Below are positions 1 through 7,542 of a DNA stretch of 43,976 nucleotides, one piece after another. This DNA comes from Viridibacillus sp050279675. GTDB lineage: Bacteria > Bacillota > Bacilli > Bacillales_A > Planococcaceae. The notes beneath the pieces are model-generated. The model searched no databases and was not told the origin of the DNA. It saw nothing but the letters and a program-made list of their open reading frames with translations. Position 1 is the stretch's first letter. Each line of letters starts with the position of its first letter. The stretch covers positions 1 through 43,976 of the forward strand of contig NZ_JBNNUK010000026.1 in assembly GCF_050279675.1 (NCBI RefSeq). The letters are read 5' to 3'. The position numbers were made by a program, and so were the translations under genes.

Positions 1-41
1 TGAACCGCTTGAATACGTTGTTCAACTCGTACTTTTGCCAT
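1..41 (-). CDS. Start of a putative transposase orfA (13 codons visible)
   Basis: Only the first residues, MAKVRVEQRIQAV, are in the window. They follow a hairpin and resemble the N-termini of IS3-family OrfA proteins, the small helix-turn-helix subunit that is joined to OrfB by frameshifting. The assignment rests mainly on the end-like sequence just upstream. With 13 codons the product cannot be proven. Confidence 0.4.
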   Translation of the reverse strand, partial: MAKVRVEQRIQAV

Positions 42-49
42 AAAAAAAC

Positions 50-87
50 CCCCGTAAAAGTTAGAATGGTGTCTAACTTTTACGGGG
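50..87 (-). terminator. Perfect 15-bp inverted repeat followed by T-run
   Basis: CCCCGTAAAAGTTAG at 50-64 pairs with its exact complement at 73-87 around an 8-base loop. On the minus strand the stem is followed by a run of seven Ts. It has the form of an intrinsic terminator. It probably stops readthrough into the IS transposase, and it may also end the transcript of the gene at 135-524. Confidence 0.6.
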
Positions 88-134
88 CAGTTCATTGCAT
101 ATAAACCCTGTTTTTTAATATGTTATTCACTTTC

Positions 135-524
135 CTAACAACCTGGGAATCCCGGAGGTGCGAACCTACACCATGACGGTCTTGGTGGTCTTGGTGGTCT
201 CGGAGGATTTGGTGGTTGTGGTGGAAAAGGAGGTCGCGTATTTTGGCATAGCTGACCGGCTTGAGTAATCGTTTGTATATCTCTTGAATGTAGGGGTAGT
301 TGTTGTGGAATGCCGTTAACAAATCTTGTAATCTGTACTCCGCCAAAATTAGGATTTGTCCTTTCATTACCCCAATCACTAACAGAATCCAATCGAACAT
401 TACAATACAGTTGTCCGTTGTTCATCTGGATATCCACCATAAAACCTACAAATCTTGTAAGTTGAACTGGATTCAAAAAGGGATTGATCGCTACTTTATT
501 ACCATATGGATCATAATAGAACAT
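135..524 (-). CDS. Small protein with proline-rich PPX tail, function unknown
   Basis: A 129-residue protein. I chose the ATG at 522-524 (MFYYDPYGNK...) because AAAGGAG lies at a good distance before it; an upstream in-frame TTG would have a poorer site. The first 90 residues form a mixed domain rich in Asn, Gln and aromatic residues. The tail is a run of PPQPPNPPRPPRPP-type repeats ending in two Cys-containing segments (SWC and PGC). There is no signal peptide or membrane segment. Proline-rich tails of this kind occur in spore-coat or surface-associated small proteins of Bacillales, but I do not recognise the family. It stands alone, and the IS end lies 40 bases past its stop. Confidence 0.6.
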   Translation of the reverse strand: MFYYDPYGNKVAINPFLNPVQLTRFVGFMVDIQMNNGQLYCNVRLDSVSDWGNERTNPNFGGVQITRFVNGIPQQLPLHSRDIQTITQAGQLCQNTRPPFPPQPPNPPRPPRPPRPSWCRFAPPGFPGC

Positions 525-681
525 CTTCTCATCACTCCTTTCTTCGTTCAATATTGTAAAATATTCTTATATACATAATTAGGAAGTTGTCCTTATTCAA
601 TTGATTAATACACCTAATGTGGTTGCTTTTTATGGACAATCACTTTTTAGTTCTAAAAACCAGGAAAGATATATAAAATAC

Positions 682-816
682 CTAATCAAAAAAGCCATTA
701 ACCTTGTTAGAATTTGCGTTTTCATCTACTCTTTCAATAGTTTCAACATCGACCAAGATGCCATTGCAGATGTTGCATTTTTTAAATACCTTAACATTGC
801 GAACTGATGATAGCAT
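682..816 (-). CDS. Possible 44-aa CxxC microprotein
   Basis: A short frame starting at the ATG at 814-816 encodes 44 residues with one C-N-I-C motif near residue 14 and an acidic middle. It overlaps the decayed end of the DUF305-type pseudogene and I see no strong ribosome binding site. It could be half of a zinc ribbon or simply chance. It is listed only because the Cys pair and charge pattern look protein-like. Confidence 0.2.
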   Translation of the reverse strand: MLSSVRNVKVFKKCNICNGILVDVETIERVDENANSNKVNGFFD

Positions 817-1294
817 AGAGAACCGGTTTTAATTCTGAACAAATATTAAACAAAAGTGCGTTATAGGACATTCGGACGGCAGCTTCATGATGTGGAATCA
901 TTTCTCTAACAAAGTTTGCATTTACATCGTTTGTAATTTGGGCTGAGCACATTTCACTAAACATCCTATCTGCAATTACTTTAAACCCATTCATATAGTG
1001 TGAATTTTCATAATCTGTGTTGATTATGTTACTACACTTATTCTGTATAGATTGCATATTAGCGATAATATTCGTAGCAATACTTTGTATTTCAAGATTT
1101 GTGGTGTATCGCTAAATATTCTTAGACATTGTGATTGCGGCTCTGTGATGTGGAATCATCTGCAGTATAAAATTATCTGAAATACTGTTCGTAAGAGTTA
1201 CATTAGTCATATTTTTTATCATCGTATCTAAGATTTTATAGTACGCTCTCAAATATTTTTTCGTCACAATACTTAAAGGGAAATTGCTAGTCAT
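791..1294 (-). pseudogene. DUF305-type protein, broken by in-frame stop codons
   Basis: Two pieces in the same frame (1294-1115 and 1111-791) each carry the DUF305 signature MIPHHxAAxxMS (F-I-L-Q-MIPHHRAA and F-V-R-E-MIPHHEAA). They are separated by a single TAG at 1112-1114, and the sequence after the stop (RYTTNLEIQSIATNII) continues the domain. A TAA ends the frame after SSQC, and the next codons still look coding. The intact gene would encode a soluble protein of two tandem DUF305 modules; the role is poorly known and a ferritin-like helical fold is suggested for the family. With two nonsense changes and no frameshift, decay looks recent. Natural readthrough is less likely. Confidence 0.65.
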
Positions 1295-1450
1295 TAGACT
1301 AAACTCCCCTTTTTGAATAGTGTATGTAGGTGTTTATAATGCTGTGTCATAGGTTTAACTGAGTGTTTAGTACTTCTGAATTTATTTCTCTTTTTAAATC
1401 TCAATAGTATAATCTAGTAGTTAATAGAATTTTATGTATGAGGGAGACTG

Positions 1451-1771
1451 ATGAGCATGGTTCATGAATCAAAGGGTTCGCATTATGCTGTAATTTTTTC
1501 GAGTCAACGAACTGAAGGTGATAACGGATATGGTATTATGGCAGAAAAAATGGATCAACTTGCGAGCCAACAGCCTGGTTTTTTAGGAGTAGAAAGTGTT
1601 CGGGATTCATCAGGTTACGGTATTACCATTTCCTATTGGGATAGCTTAGAGGCAATCAGCAATTGGAAGAAGAATCAAGCACATCAAGTTGCCCAGCAAA
1701 AAGGGATGAACAATTGGTATCAAAATTACAGTGTAAAAGTTTGTAAAGTCGAGCGCGAGTATACTAAGTAA
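1451..1771 (+). CDS. Antibiotic biosynthesis monooxygenase (ABM)-fold protein, YqjZ-like
   Basis: A 106-residue single-domain protein of the dimeric alpha/beta-barrel ABM superfamily. Typical features are the N-terminal strand (HYAVIFSSQR), the segment L-A-S-Q-Q-P-G-F-L-G-V-E-S, and I-S-Y-W-D-S-L-E-A-I-S-N-W-K with the Y/W-W pattern of the YqjZ/HmoB-like subgroup. Family members include small monooxygenases and haem-binding proteins, so the substrate is unknown. The ATG at 1451 follows AGGGAG. It is monocistronic and ends at a convergent hairpin terminator near 1900 shared with the next gene on the other strand. Confidence 0.7.
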   Translation: MSMVHESKGSHYAVIFSSQRTEGDNGYGIMAEKMDQLASQQPGFLGVESVRDSSGYGITISYWDSLEAISNWKKNQAHQVAQQKGMNNWYQNYSVKVCKVEREYTK

Positions 1772-1893
1772 TCTTCTCGCCTTTGTATTGGCTAAATGGA
1801 TTGTATAGAATGAAGTAAAGATTGATTTTACCCTAAAAGGTGATTAAAGATATATCAGTTCGATTCAAGTTGAATGAAATAACTTTTCCCCGC

Positions 1894-1930
1894 ATATAAA
1901 AAAGCGCTAAATTTTAGCGCTTTTTTATAT
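1894..1930. terminator. Bidirectional terminator between convergent genes
   Basis: The inverted repeat AAAAAAGCGCTAAA / TTTAGCGCTTTTTT around a two-base loop has A- and T-runs on both sides, so it can terminate the ABM gene (+) and the membrane-protein gene at 1956-2549 (-). Confidence 0.85.
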
Positions 1931-1955
1931 TTTAACAAGGAGGAATTCTACTAAT

Positions 1956-2549
1956 CTATTTTTGCTCTTCTGATAAAAGTACCGTAATATTTACATCGTT
2001 GAAGATGATGATGATTTTATTTGAAAGGTCATAATATTTTAAAGCATCTGTATATGTCGGTTCTTTTTTTATAAATTGGCCTCTTGATAGCTGGACTTTC
2101 ATGTCTCTAAGTTCATTAAAAGTTGTAAATATTTCTCCATCTATTAGTTCATTTTCTTTTAATAGGCGAATGTCTTTATGTGAAAATGTTACTTCATCAT
2201 TTAACTGGTTGATACCAAGTCGGTGTACTGTAGTTTGTAGTTCATTTTCTACCATTCCCCAAATCATTGAAATCGACTCGCCTGGTGATTCTTTTGCAAT
2301 TTTGAGAATTTCACTGTCCATACTATCAAGTTCAAAAAGTTTATTCGCAATTAGGTTAGAGTTATTTAATTTCTTTTCTAAATCTTCTAGTTTTTTTCCA
2401 AAATCCAACTCTATATTGTTGAAAGAAAATTTGGTGAGATTCATTAGTATAAAGCCTATTTGCTTTCTAAACAATAGTATAGCTAGTAGTATGACAATTG
2501 GCCAAATCATCTCATCAATTAATGCATCCACAAATTCTGTTACATTCAT
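1956..2549 (-). CDS. Single-pass membrane protein with cytoplasmic coiled-coil-like domain, unknown
   Basis: A 197-residue protein with one strong hydrophobic segment at about residues 13-27 (MIWPIVILLAILLF). A charged region follows (LDFGKKLEDLEKKL, about 48-62) that looks helical or coiled. The rest is a soluble mixed domain rich in Glu, Leu and Ile. I do not recognise a family. The likely topology is a short external N-terminus and a large cytoplasmic domain. It lies 139 bases downstream of the holin gene on the same strand, so they could share a transcript, but no functional link is visible. Confidence 0.6.
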   Translation of the reverse strand: MNVTEFVDALIDEMIWPIVILLAILLFRKQIGFILMNLTKFSFNNIELDFGKKLEDLEKKLNNSNLIANKLFELDSMDSEILKIAKESPGESISMIWGMVENELQTTVHRLGINQLNDEVTFSHKDIRLLKENELIDGEIFTTFNELRDMKVQLSRGQFIKKEPTYTDALKYYDLSNKIIIIFNDVNITVLLSEEQK

Positions 2550-2687
2550 AGTACCCCTCCCATCTATAAATGATGCTTCAATTATTAGAGGTATTATTAT
2601 TTTAGAAGTTCTATTTCCTCCTCAGTTTAATGTATTAATTAAATTATATTTTGTGTGGTCTTCTTGTACCGATTCTTTTCATGATTA

Positions 2688-2969
2688 TTATTTTTCATCA
2701 CATTTTACTTTTGTATATTGTAGAGCTTGTTTACTATCACTTATTCCGCTCGTTGTTGGATCAATTACAGAATTATAAATAGCAACAATCACCGAAAATA
2801 GAACAAAAGGATTTGAAATAGCTTGAATTAGAACATCATATAATTTCGGCCAAGTACTGATATCCTTTCCAGTTATACCAAGATACCCCCCTATAGACGA
2901 AGTGACTGCCAAAAACATATGAAACCAAAATTGCGGGTTTTTGAATCGAATTTTCCAGTTTATCCTCAT
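2688..2969 (-). CDS. Phage holin, phi LC3 family, outside any visible prophage
   Basis: A 93-residue protein with the hallmarks of the phi LC3 / holin_1 family: an N-terminal R-I-N-W-K-I-R-F-K-N-P segment, two membrane helices (about 14-30 and 50-70), and the C-terminal signature DPTTSGISDSKQAL before a basic tail. Such holins make holes in the cytoplasmic membrane for an endolysin. I placed the start at the ATG at 2967-2969 because AGGGGG lies about seven bases upstream; the ATG two codons earlier would sit on top of that site. No endolysin, tail gene or integrase is adjacent, so it is an orphan, either a prophage relic or a domesticated gene. Confidence 0.75.
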   Translation of the reverse strand: MRINWKIRFKNPQFWFHMFLAVTSSIGGYLGITGKDISTWPKLYDVLIQAISNPFVLFSVIVAIYNSVIDPTTSGISDSKQALQYTKVKCDEK

Positions 2970-3076
2970 TTCCATCCCCCTTTATATAGTTATACATATG
3001 TTCCAGTTGATGCTTTCTTGCTTGGAAGTATGATAATTGTAGAGTGTTTGCTTGGCTATGGATTGCTCGTATTGGC

Positions 3077-3884
3077 TTTGGCGCTTCTCGGGCTCTCTTT
3101 GGCGCTACTCGCTCTCCCTTTGGCGCTACTTGGGCTCTCTTTGGCGCTACTTGGGCTCTCTTTGGCGCTACTCGCTCCCTTTGGCGCTACTCGTTCTCAC
3201 TTTGGCGCTACTCGGGCTCCTTTTAGCGCTACTCACTCCCTTTGGCGTTACTCAGGCTCCCTTTGGCGCTACTCGCTCCTCCTTTGGCGCTACTTGGGCT
3301 CCCTTTGGCGCTACTCGCTCTCTCTTTGGCGCTACTCGGGCTCCCTTTGGCGCTACTCACTCTCTTTGGCGCTACTCGCTCTCTCTTTGGCGCTACTCGG
3401 GCTCCCTTTGGCGCTACTCGGGCTCCCTTTGGCGCTACTCGGGCTCTCTTTGGCGCTACTCACTCTCTTTGGCGCTACTCACTCTCTCTTTGGCGCTGCT
3501 CGGGCTCCCTTTGGCGTTACTCGGGCTCTCTTTGGCGCTACTCGCTCTCTTTGGCGCTACTCGGGCTCTCTTTGGCGTTACTCGGGCTCCCTTTGGCGCT
3601 ACTCGCTCCTCCTTTGGCGCTACTTGGGCTCCCTTTGGCGCTACTCGCTCTCTCTTTGGTGCTACTCGGGCTCCCTTTGGCGCTACTCACTCTCTTTGGC
3701 GCTACTCGCTCTCTCTTTGGCGCTACTCGGGCTCCTTTTGGCGCTACTCGCTCCTCCTTTGGCGCTACTCAAGCTCTCTTTGGCGCTGCTCGGGCTCTCT
3801 TTGGCGCTGCTCGCTCTCTCATTGGCGCTACTCGCTCTCCCTTTAACACTACTCGCTCTCGCTCTAACACTACTCAAAACCTCC
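3077..3884. repeat. Minisatellite: about 39 tandem units of 19-22 bp
   Basis: The unit TTTGGCGCTACTCGGGCTCCC and close variants repeat head to tail without spacers. The core TTTGGCGCTAC is nearly invariant, while the second half alternates between CTCGGGCTCCC, CTCGCTCTCTC, CTCGCTCCTCC and a 19-bp form ending CTCACTCTC. A block of eight units beginning at 3241 recurs almost exactly at 3571, so there is a higher-order period of 330 bp. The last two or three units are degraded. All three plus-strand frames are open for long stretches because the unit lacks stops. Mixed 19- and 21-bp units and the missing ribosome binding site argue against translation. It lies between the holin gene and the MFS gene. 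Confidence 0.95.
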
Positions 3885-4012
3885 ATCTCCAACCGCTCAT
3901 TCCCCTTAGCTCTTCAATGATTTTACAATTTCTTCTATATCCAAAACACTTTTACTAATTTATACTGTTATTAAGGTTTTTGGTCTTTTTTTCTACATAT
4001 GGGGGTGCTTTG

Positions 4013-5206
4013 GTGAATCGAAGACATGCTGGGATGATTATTGGGGGAATTTTATTTTTAGTGGTGGCGATGGGGATTAGCCGCTTTGCACTTACGCCGA
4101 TTTTGCCATTTATGAGACAAGATGTTGGATTGTCTGTAGAAACTGCAGGGATGCTAGCTTCTGCAAATTATGTAGGTTATTTCATTGGGGCACTTTGGGC
4201 TGGTTTTATAACCCGCCATCCAAAGGGGATTCTTGGATGGTGCGCAATCATCAATGTACTTTCTGTTTTTGGTATGGGGATGCTTGATGGTCTGTGGATT
4301 TGGTTGATTTTGCGTTTGATTGCAGGGATTACAGGCGGCTTGATGTTTGTATTAACTTCTAGTATGTTGATGGATTATCTTGCTGGTCATTTGTTGACGA
4401 AATGGTCCGGCTATATTTTTAGCGGTATTGGTTTAGGGATTGCGCTTTCGGGCATTTTCGTACCTATCCTGGAATCGGCTTTCTCATGGCAAGGCGCTTG
4501 GATTGGGCTTGGTATGTTATCCGTGTTGTTCGTATTGACGACGTTGTTCTTGTGGCGTAAGTTGATAGCTCATGAACAGGATAAGAAGGTCGCTGTCTCT
4601 GAAAAGGTATGGAAAGGATTTATGCCTTGGATGGCACTTGCTTACGGACTAGAAGGTCTTGGTTATATTGTGACCGGTACGTTTTTAGTTGATATTATTC
4701 ATGAAATTCCTAATTTAAGAGAGTATGCATCATATAGCTGGGTTGTTGTGGGTATCGGTGCCATTCCATCTGCTCCACTTTGGATTATGTTGATGTCAAA
4801 ATATTCACCTGTTCGTATCATTTCGATTGCGTATATTTTGCAAGTCATTGGTATTTTACTTCCAATCGTCTCTCCGACTATTTTCGGTGTAATGACATCG
4901 GCATTTTTATTTGGTATGACGTTTGTAGGAATCGTGACGATGACCACGTCTTATGCAAGACAGCTATTTCCAACAAAGAGCGCAAGTGTTGTTTCTGCTT
5001 TAACGACCCTCTATGCACTTGGGCAAATTATTGGACCATTAATTGCTGGCAAGTTGGCAGCTTTTTATAAAAGTTACAATGTTGCGCTCATCTTTGCTGG
5101 AAGTGTTGTAGCAATTGCACTTTGTCTTATGTTGTTCGGAAAATGGAGGACGACGGAAAGAGACGAGACGGAAAGTTATATGGCTTTTAAAAATATAGCT
5201 AAGTAA
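4013..5206 (+). CDS. YbfB/YjiJ-family MFS transporter
   Basis: A 397-residue, 12-helix major facilitator of the YbfB/YjiJ group. The N-terminal half has G-I-S-R-F-A-L-T-P-I-L-P-F-M, typical of this family, followed by the loop W-A-G-F-I-T-R-H-P-K-G between helices 2 and 3. The substrate is unknown; the family is treated as putative efflux or metabolite transporters. I chose the GTG at 4013-4015 (MNRRHAGM...) because GGGGGTG lies six to seven bases upstream, which removes an 11-codon upstream extension. It is monocistronic, with its own terminator at 5251-5290. The minisatellite ends about 130 bases before it. Confidence 0.75.
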   Translation: MNRRHAGMIIGGILFLVVAMGISRFALTPILPFMRQDVGLSVETAGMLASANYVGYFIGALWAGFITRHPKGILGWCAIINVLSVFGMGMLDGLWIWLILRLIAGITGGLMFVLTSSMLMDYLAGHLLTKWSGYIFSGIGLGIALSGIFVPILESAFSWQGAWIGLGMLSVLFVLTTLFLWRKLIAHEQDKKVAVSEKVWKGFMPWMALAYGLEGLGYIVTGTFLVDIIHEIPNLREYASYSWVVVGIGAIPSAPLWIMLMSKYSPVRIISIAYILQVIGILLPIVSPTIFGVMTSAFLFGMTFVGIVTMTTSYARQLFPTKSASVVSALTTLYALGQIIGPLIAGKLAAFYKSYNVALIFAGSVVAIALCLMLFGKWRTTERDETESYMAFKNIAK

Positions 5207-5250
5207 TTACTCCAAGTGAATTTTTAATTTCAAATTTTTATAAAGTTCTG

Positions 5251-5290
5251 AGCATATTTTGAAAGAGGTTTTTCAAAATATGCTTTTTCT
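5251..5290 (+). terminator. Intrinsic terminator of the MFS gene
   Basis: AGCATATTTTGAAA pairs with TTTCAAAATATGCT around a short loop, followed by TTTTTCT, 45 bases after the stop codon. Confidence 0.8.
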
Positions 5291-5396
5291 ATACGTAAAA
5301 AGGTCTGTCATCTAATAAAAGAAGGTTATTTGAAACTTAAATAGAATTACATCTATACGGCTTTAAAAAATAGAGTAATTTAAAGGGGATTGGAGA

Positions 5397-5843
5397 ATGA
5401 ATCGTTTAAATTTAGTTACTTTGGGTGTTAAAGATATGTTAAAATCATTACGTTTTTATCGAGATGGACTTGGATTTGAAGTATTTGTATACGGAAACGA
5501 CGCCGATCCAGATGTGATTTTCTTTAATAATGGAGGAACTAAAATTTCTCTCTTTCCAATTGATCGCTTAGTACAAGATATTGATGAAGATAATCCACCT
5601 GCAATTAGCAATGGCTTTAGCGGATTTACCCTTGCTTATAATGGAAAGTCAAAAGAAGAAGTTGATGAAATATTTGTATTAGCAAAAAAAGCCGGTGCGA
5701 AAATTGTGAAAGAACCTGAGACAGTGTTTTGGGGTGGATATAGTGGCTATTTTCAAGATCCAAACGGCTATTACTGGGAAGTTGCTTACGGAGAGAATTG
5801 GGAGTTCGATGAGAATGATATGTTAATTATTACTGAAGGTTAA
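5397..5843 (+). CDS. VOC-superfamily (glyoxalase-fold) protein
   Basis: A 148-residue protein with two beta-alpha-beta-beta-beta modules. The first is LVTLGVKDMLKSLRFYRD-G-LGFEV (residues 5-30). The second ends with the strand G-Y-F-Q-D-P-N-G-Y-Y-W-E-V-A-Y that usually carries a metal-binding Glu. A metal-binding His is not obvious in the first strand, so catalysis is uncertain. Relatives include lactoylglutathione lyases, fosfomycin-type thioltransferases and antibiotic-binding proteins; the substrate cannot be read from sequence. GGGG at about 5383-5386 precedes the ATG. It converges on RNase Z across a shared terminator. Confidence 0.7.
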   Translation: MNRLNLVTLGVKDMLKSLRFYRDGLGFEVFVYGNDADPDVIFFNNGGTKISLFPIDRLVQDIDEDNPPAISNGFSGFTLAYNGKSKEEVDEIFVLAKKAGAKIVKEPETVFWGGYSGYFQDPNGYYWEVAYGENWEFDENDMLIITEG

Positions 5844-5904
5844 TTTCAGACTTTGATAAAGCTCTATTTGACTCAAACAGCATTGTTGTTACTCTATTCT
5901 CATT

Positions 5905-5946
5905 GCAAAAAAGCTATCCAAAAATTAATGGATAGCTTTTTCTTAT
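5905..5946. terminator. Bidirectional terminator between VOC gene and rnz
   Basis: AAAAAAGCTATCCA and TGGATAGCTTTTTC form a 12-bp stem with A/T tails on both sides, between the two convergent stop codons. Confidence 0.85.
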
Positions 5947-5948
5947 TA

Positions 5949-6896
5949 CTATTGCTGACTAATAGGAGCTAATTTTCCTTGATGCCATTCGTATTCCTCA
6001 AAATCTGCAACGATATAGGCGTTTTCAAATACTTCATGTACTTCTTGCAACATGTTCTTTATATCTTGAGGGAAAAATCTTGCGCTTAAATGATTTAGCA
6101 ATAAATTTTTTACTCCTGCTTTAATAGCTATATTTGCTGCATCCATATTTGTGGAGTGACCGTAATTAGCAGCCAGCGCTTCCGTTGCATGATCAAATGT
6201 TGATTCATGCACGACAATATCTGCCTTTTCACTAAGTAAAACGGCATTTTCACAGAAGCGTGTGTCTCCTAAAATCGTAACGATAAAGCCATCTTTAGGT
6301 GGATCTGTCACGTCACTACTTTTCACTATTCGACCATCTGCTAATGTAATATCATAGCCATTTTTCAACTGACCCAATAATGGGCCTTTAGGAACACCCA
6401 ACGCTATTGCTTTTTCAATTTGCAATGTCCCTCGTAGCGGCTTTTGTTCAATTCGATAGCCAAAACAAGGTACGACATGCTGTAAAGGTTTTGCTCTAAC
6501 CACAAATCCATCATCTTCAAACACTACACCTTCAGTAACCTCAACAAATTCTATAGGATAATTAAGATGAGTTTGAGATAACTGTAATGTTTGTTCTATC
6601 CAAGTCTTTAATCCTGCAGGTCCATAAATGGTAAGTAATTCTTCTCCACCTTGGAAAGAACGAGAGCTAAGTAAGCCAGGAAGCCCAAAGATATGATCTC
6701 CGTGTAAATGAGTGATAAATATTTTCTCTAATTTTCTTGGCTTTAGTGTCGTATGTAAAATTTGATGTTGCGTTGCTTCACCACAATCAAACAGCCAAAA
6801 TGTACCGCGTTCTTCTAATAATTTCACAGCTAGTGCACTTGTATTCCGTGTTTTTGACGGCATCCCAGCACCTGTACCCAAAAATTGTATATGCAA
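5949..6896 (-). CDS. rnz: Ribonuclease Z (tRNA 3' processing endonuclease)
   Basis: A 315-residue short-form RNase Z (YqjK) of the metallo-beta-lactamase fold. It cleaves 3' trailers from tRNA precursors that lack an encoded CCA end. The zinc motif T-H-L-H-G-D-H is at residues 62-68, the exact place found in B. subtilis Rnz. A distal G-D-T-R segment and the final H-L-S-A-R-F motif near residue 270 complete the active site. An exosite-like insertion occupies the middle (about 150-195). The start is a TTG at 6894-6896, seven bases after AGGAGG. It stands as its own transcription unit, with a shared terminator 3 bases past its stop. Confidence 0.95.
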   Translation of the reverse strand: MHIQFLGTGAGMPSKTRNTSALAVKLLEERGTFWLFDCGEATQHQILHTTLKPRKLEKIFITHLHGDHIFGLPGLLSSRSFQGGEELLTIYGPAGLKTWIEQTLQLSQTHLNYPIEFVEVTEGVVFEDDGFVVRAKPLQHVVPCFGYRIEQKPLRGTLQIEKAIALGVPKGPLLGQLKNGYDITLADGRIVKSSDVTDPPKDGFIVTILGDTRFCENAVLLSEKADIVVHESTFDHATEALAANYGHSTNMDAANIAIKAGVKNLLLNHLSARFFPQDIKNMLQEVHEVFENAYIVADFEEYEWHQGKLAPISQQ

Positions 6897-7103
6897 ATGA
6901 AGTCCTCCTTACGGTATATACAATGATCAACATATGAAGAATCCTCATAATGATTCCTTGCCATTTATGCTTTCGTATTGCTAATGCTAGTATAACAAAA
7001 AAAGGTGCGTATCAATCACCATATGGACATTGATACACATCTCATCTATGAATTACTTACATTTAAGATTATTAGGGCTTTTTTAATGACTGCAAAATTC
7101 ATT

Positions 7104-7517
7104 TTATTTTACTTCCATTACAAACGATCTTATTTCTATTATCTTTGAGGTTTTTCCGGCAACGGTGAAATTATAGATATCACAGAAAGCATAGTTCATC
7201 TTATTTTCTAAAATTACGGTGCCATTGATTGAACCCGTTCTTCCATGCGTTATGATGTTCTTAATATGTAACTCTGTTACCCCTGTTTTTTCCATGCATA
7301 TCAATATTTAAACAACATAATTTTCACTCTAGATGTGCATTTCTCCAACAATATACCAACTTACATCCTCCTTCAAATGCTCAAGAATGAAACTATTATC
7401 ATTTTTCGCAAAAGCAAAAGTAAGTTCTTGAAGTAACTTCTTTTTTTTAGTTGCACTTCCGCAATCGTCAGAGCAGACTACTTTTAAACTTCCATACCCT
7501 AGATTTTTCTTATCCAT
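7104..7517 (-). pseudogene. NTF2-like (SnoaL-fold) protein, broken by two in-frame stops
   Basis: The reading frame starts at the ATG at 7515-7517 behind GGTGGAGC and encodes L-K-V-V-C-S-D-D-C-G-S-A, then a helix-rich half to S-W-Y-I-V-G-E-M-H-I. There it meets TAG and, seven codons later, TAA. It resumes in the same frame with EKTGVTELHIKNIITHGRTG and ends AFCDIYNFTVAGKTSKIIEI. This matches the nuclear-transport-factor-2-like small proteins of Bacillales in order and length (about 137 codons). Both stops could arise by a single C-to-T change in a Gln codon. The function of the intact protein is unknown. The start codon is 26 bases from the 3' end of dinB. Confidence 0.65.
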
Positions 7518-7542
7518 AAAGCTCCACCCAAAGATTTTTTTA

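Larger units (their letters stand above)
1..94 (-). mobile_element. End of an IS3-family-like insertion sequence (partial)
   Basis: Read on the minus strand, the element appears to begin near position 94 with TGAACTGCCCCGTAAAAG, followed by a hairpin and, at 41, an ATG opening a reading frame that runs off the window. Ends with a C-rich run followed by AAAAGTTAGAC and a hairpin before orfA are common in IS150-like members of IS3; this is recalled family knowledge, not a database match. The other end lies outside the window. The element sits 40 bases beyond the stop codon of the neighbouring proline-rich gene. Confidence 0.5.

Noticed and set aside
3077..3884. CRISPR array.
   Set aside because: Units are contiguous, without unique spacers, and there are no cas genes.
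2919..3958. Three long overlapping plus-strand reading frames of 240-330 codons rich in L, A, S, W and Y.
   Set aside because: They are produced by the minisatellite, whose unit has no stop in any plus frame. Mixed 19- and 21-bp units shift phase and no ribosome binding site or domain is present.
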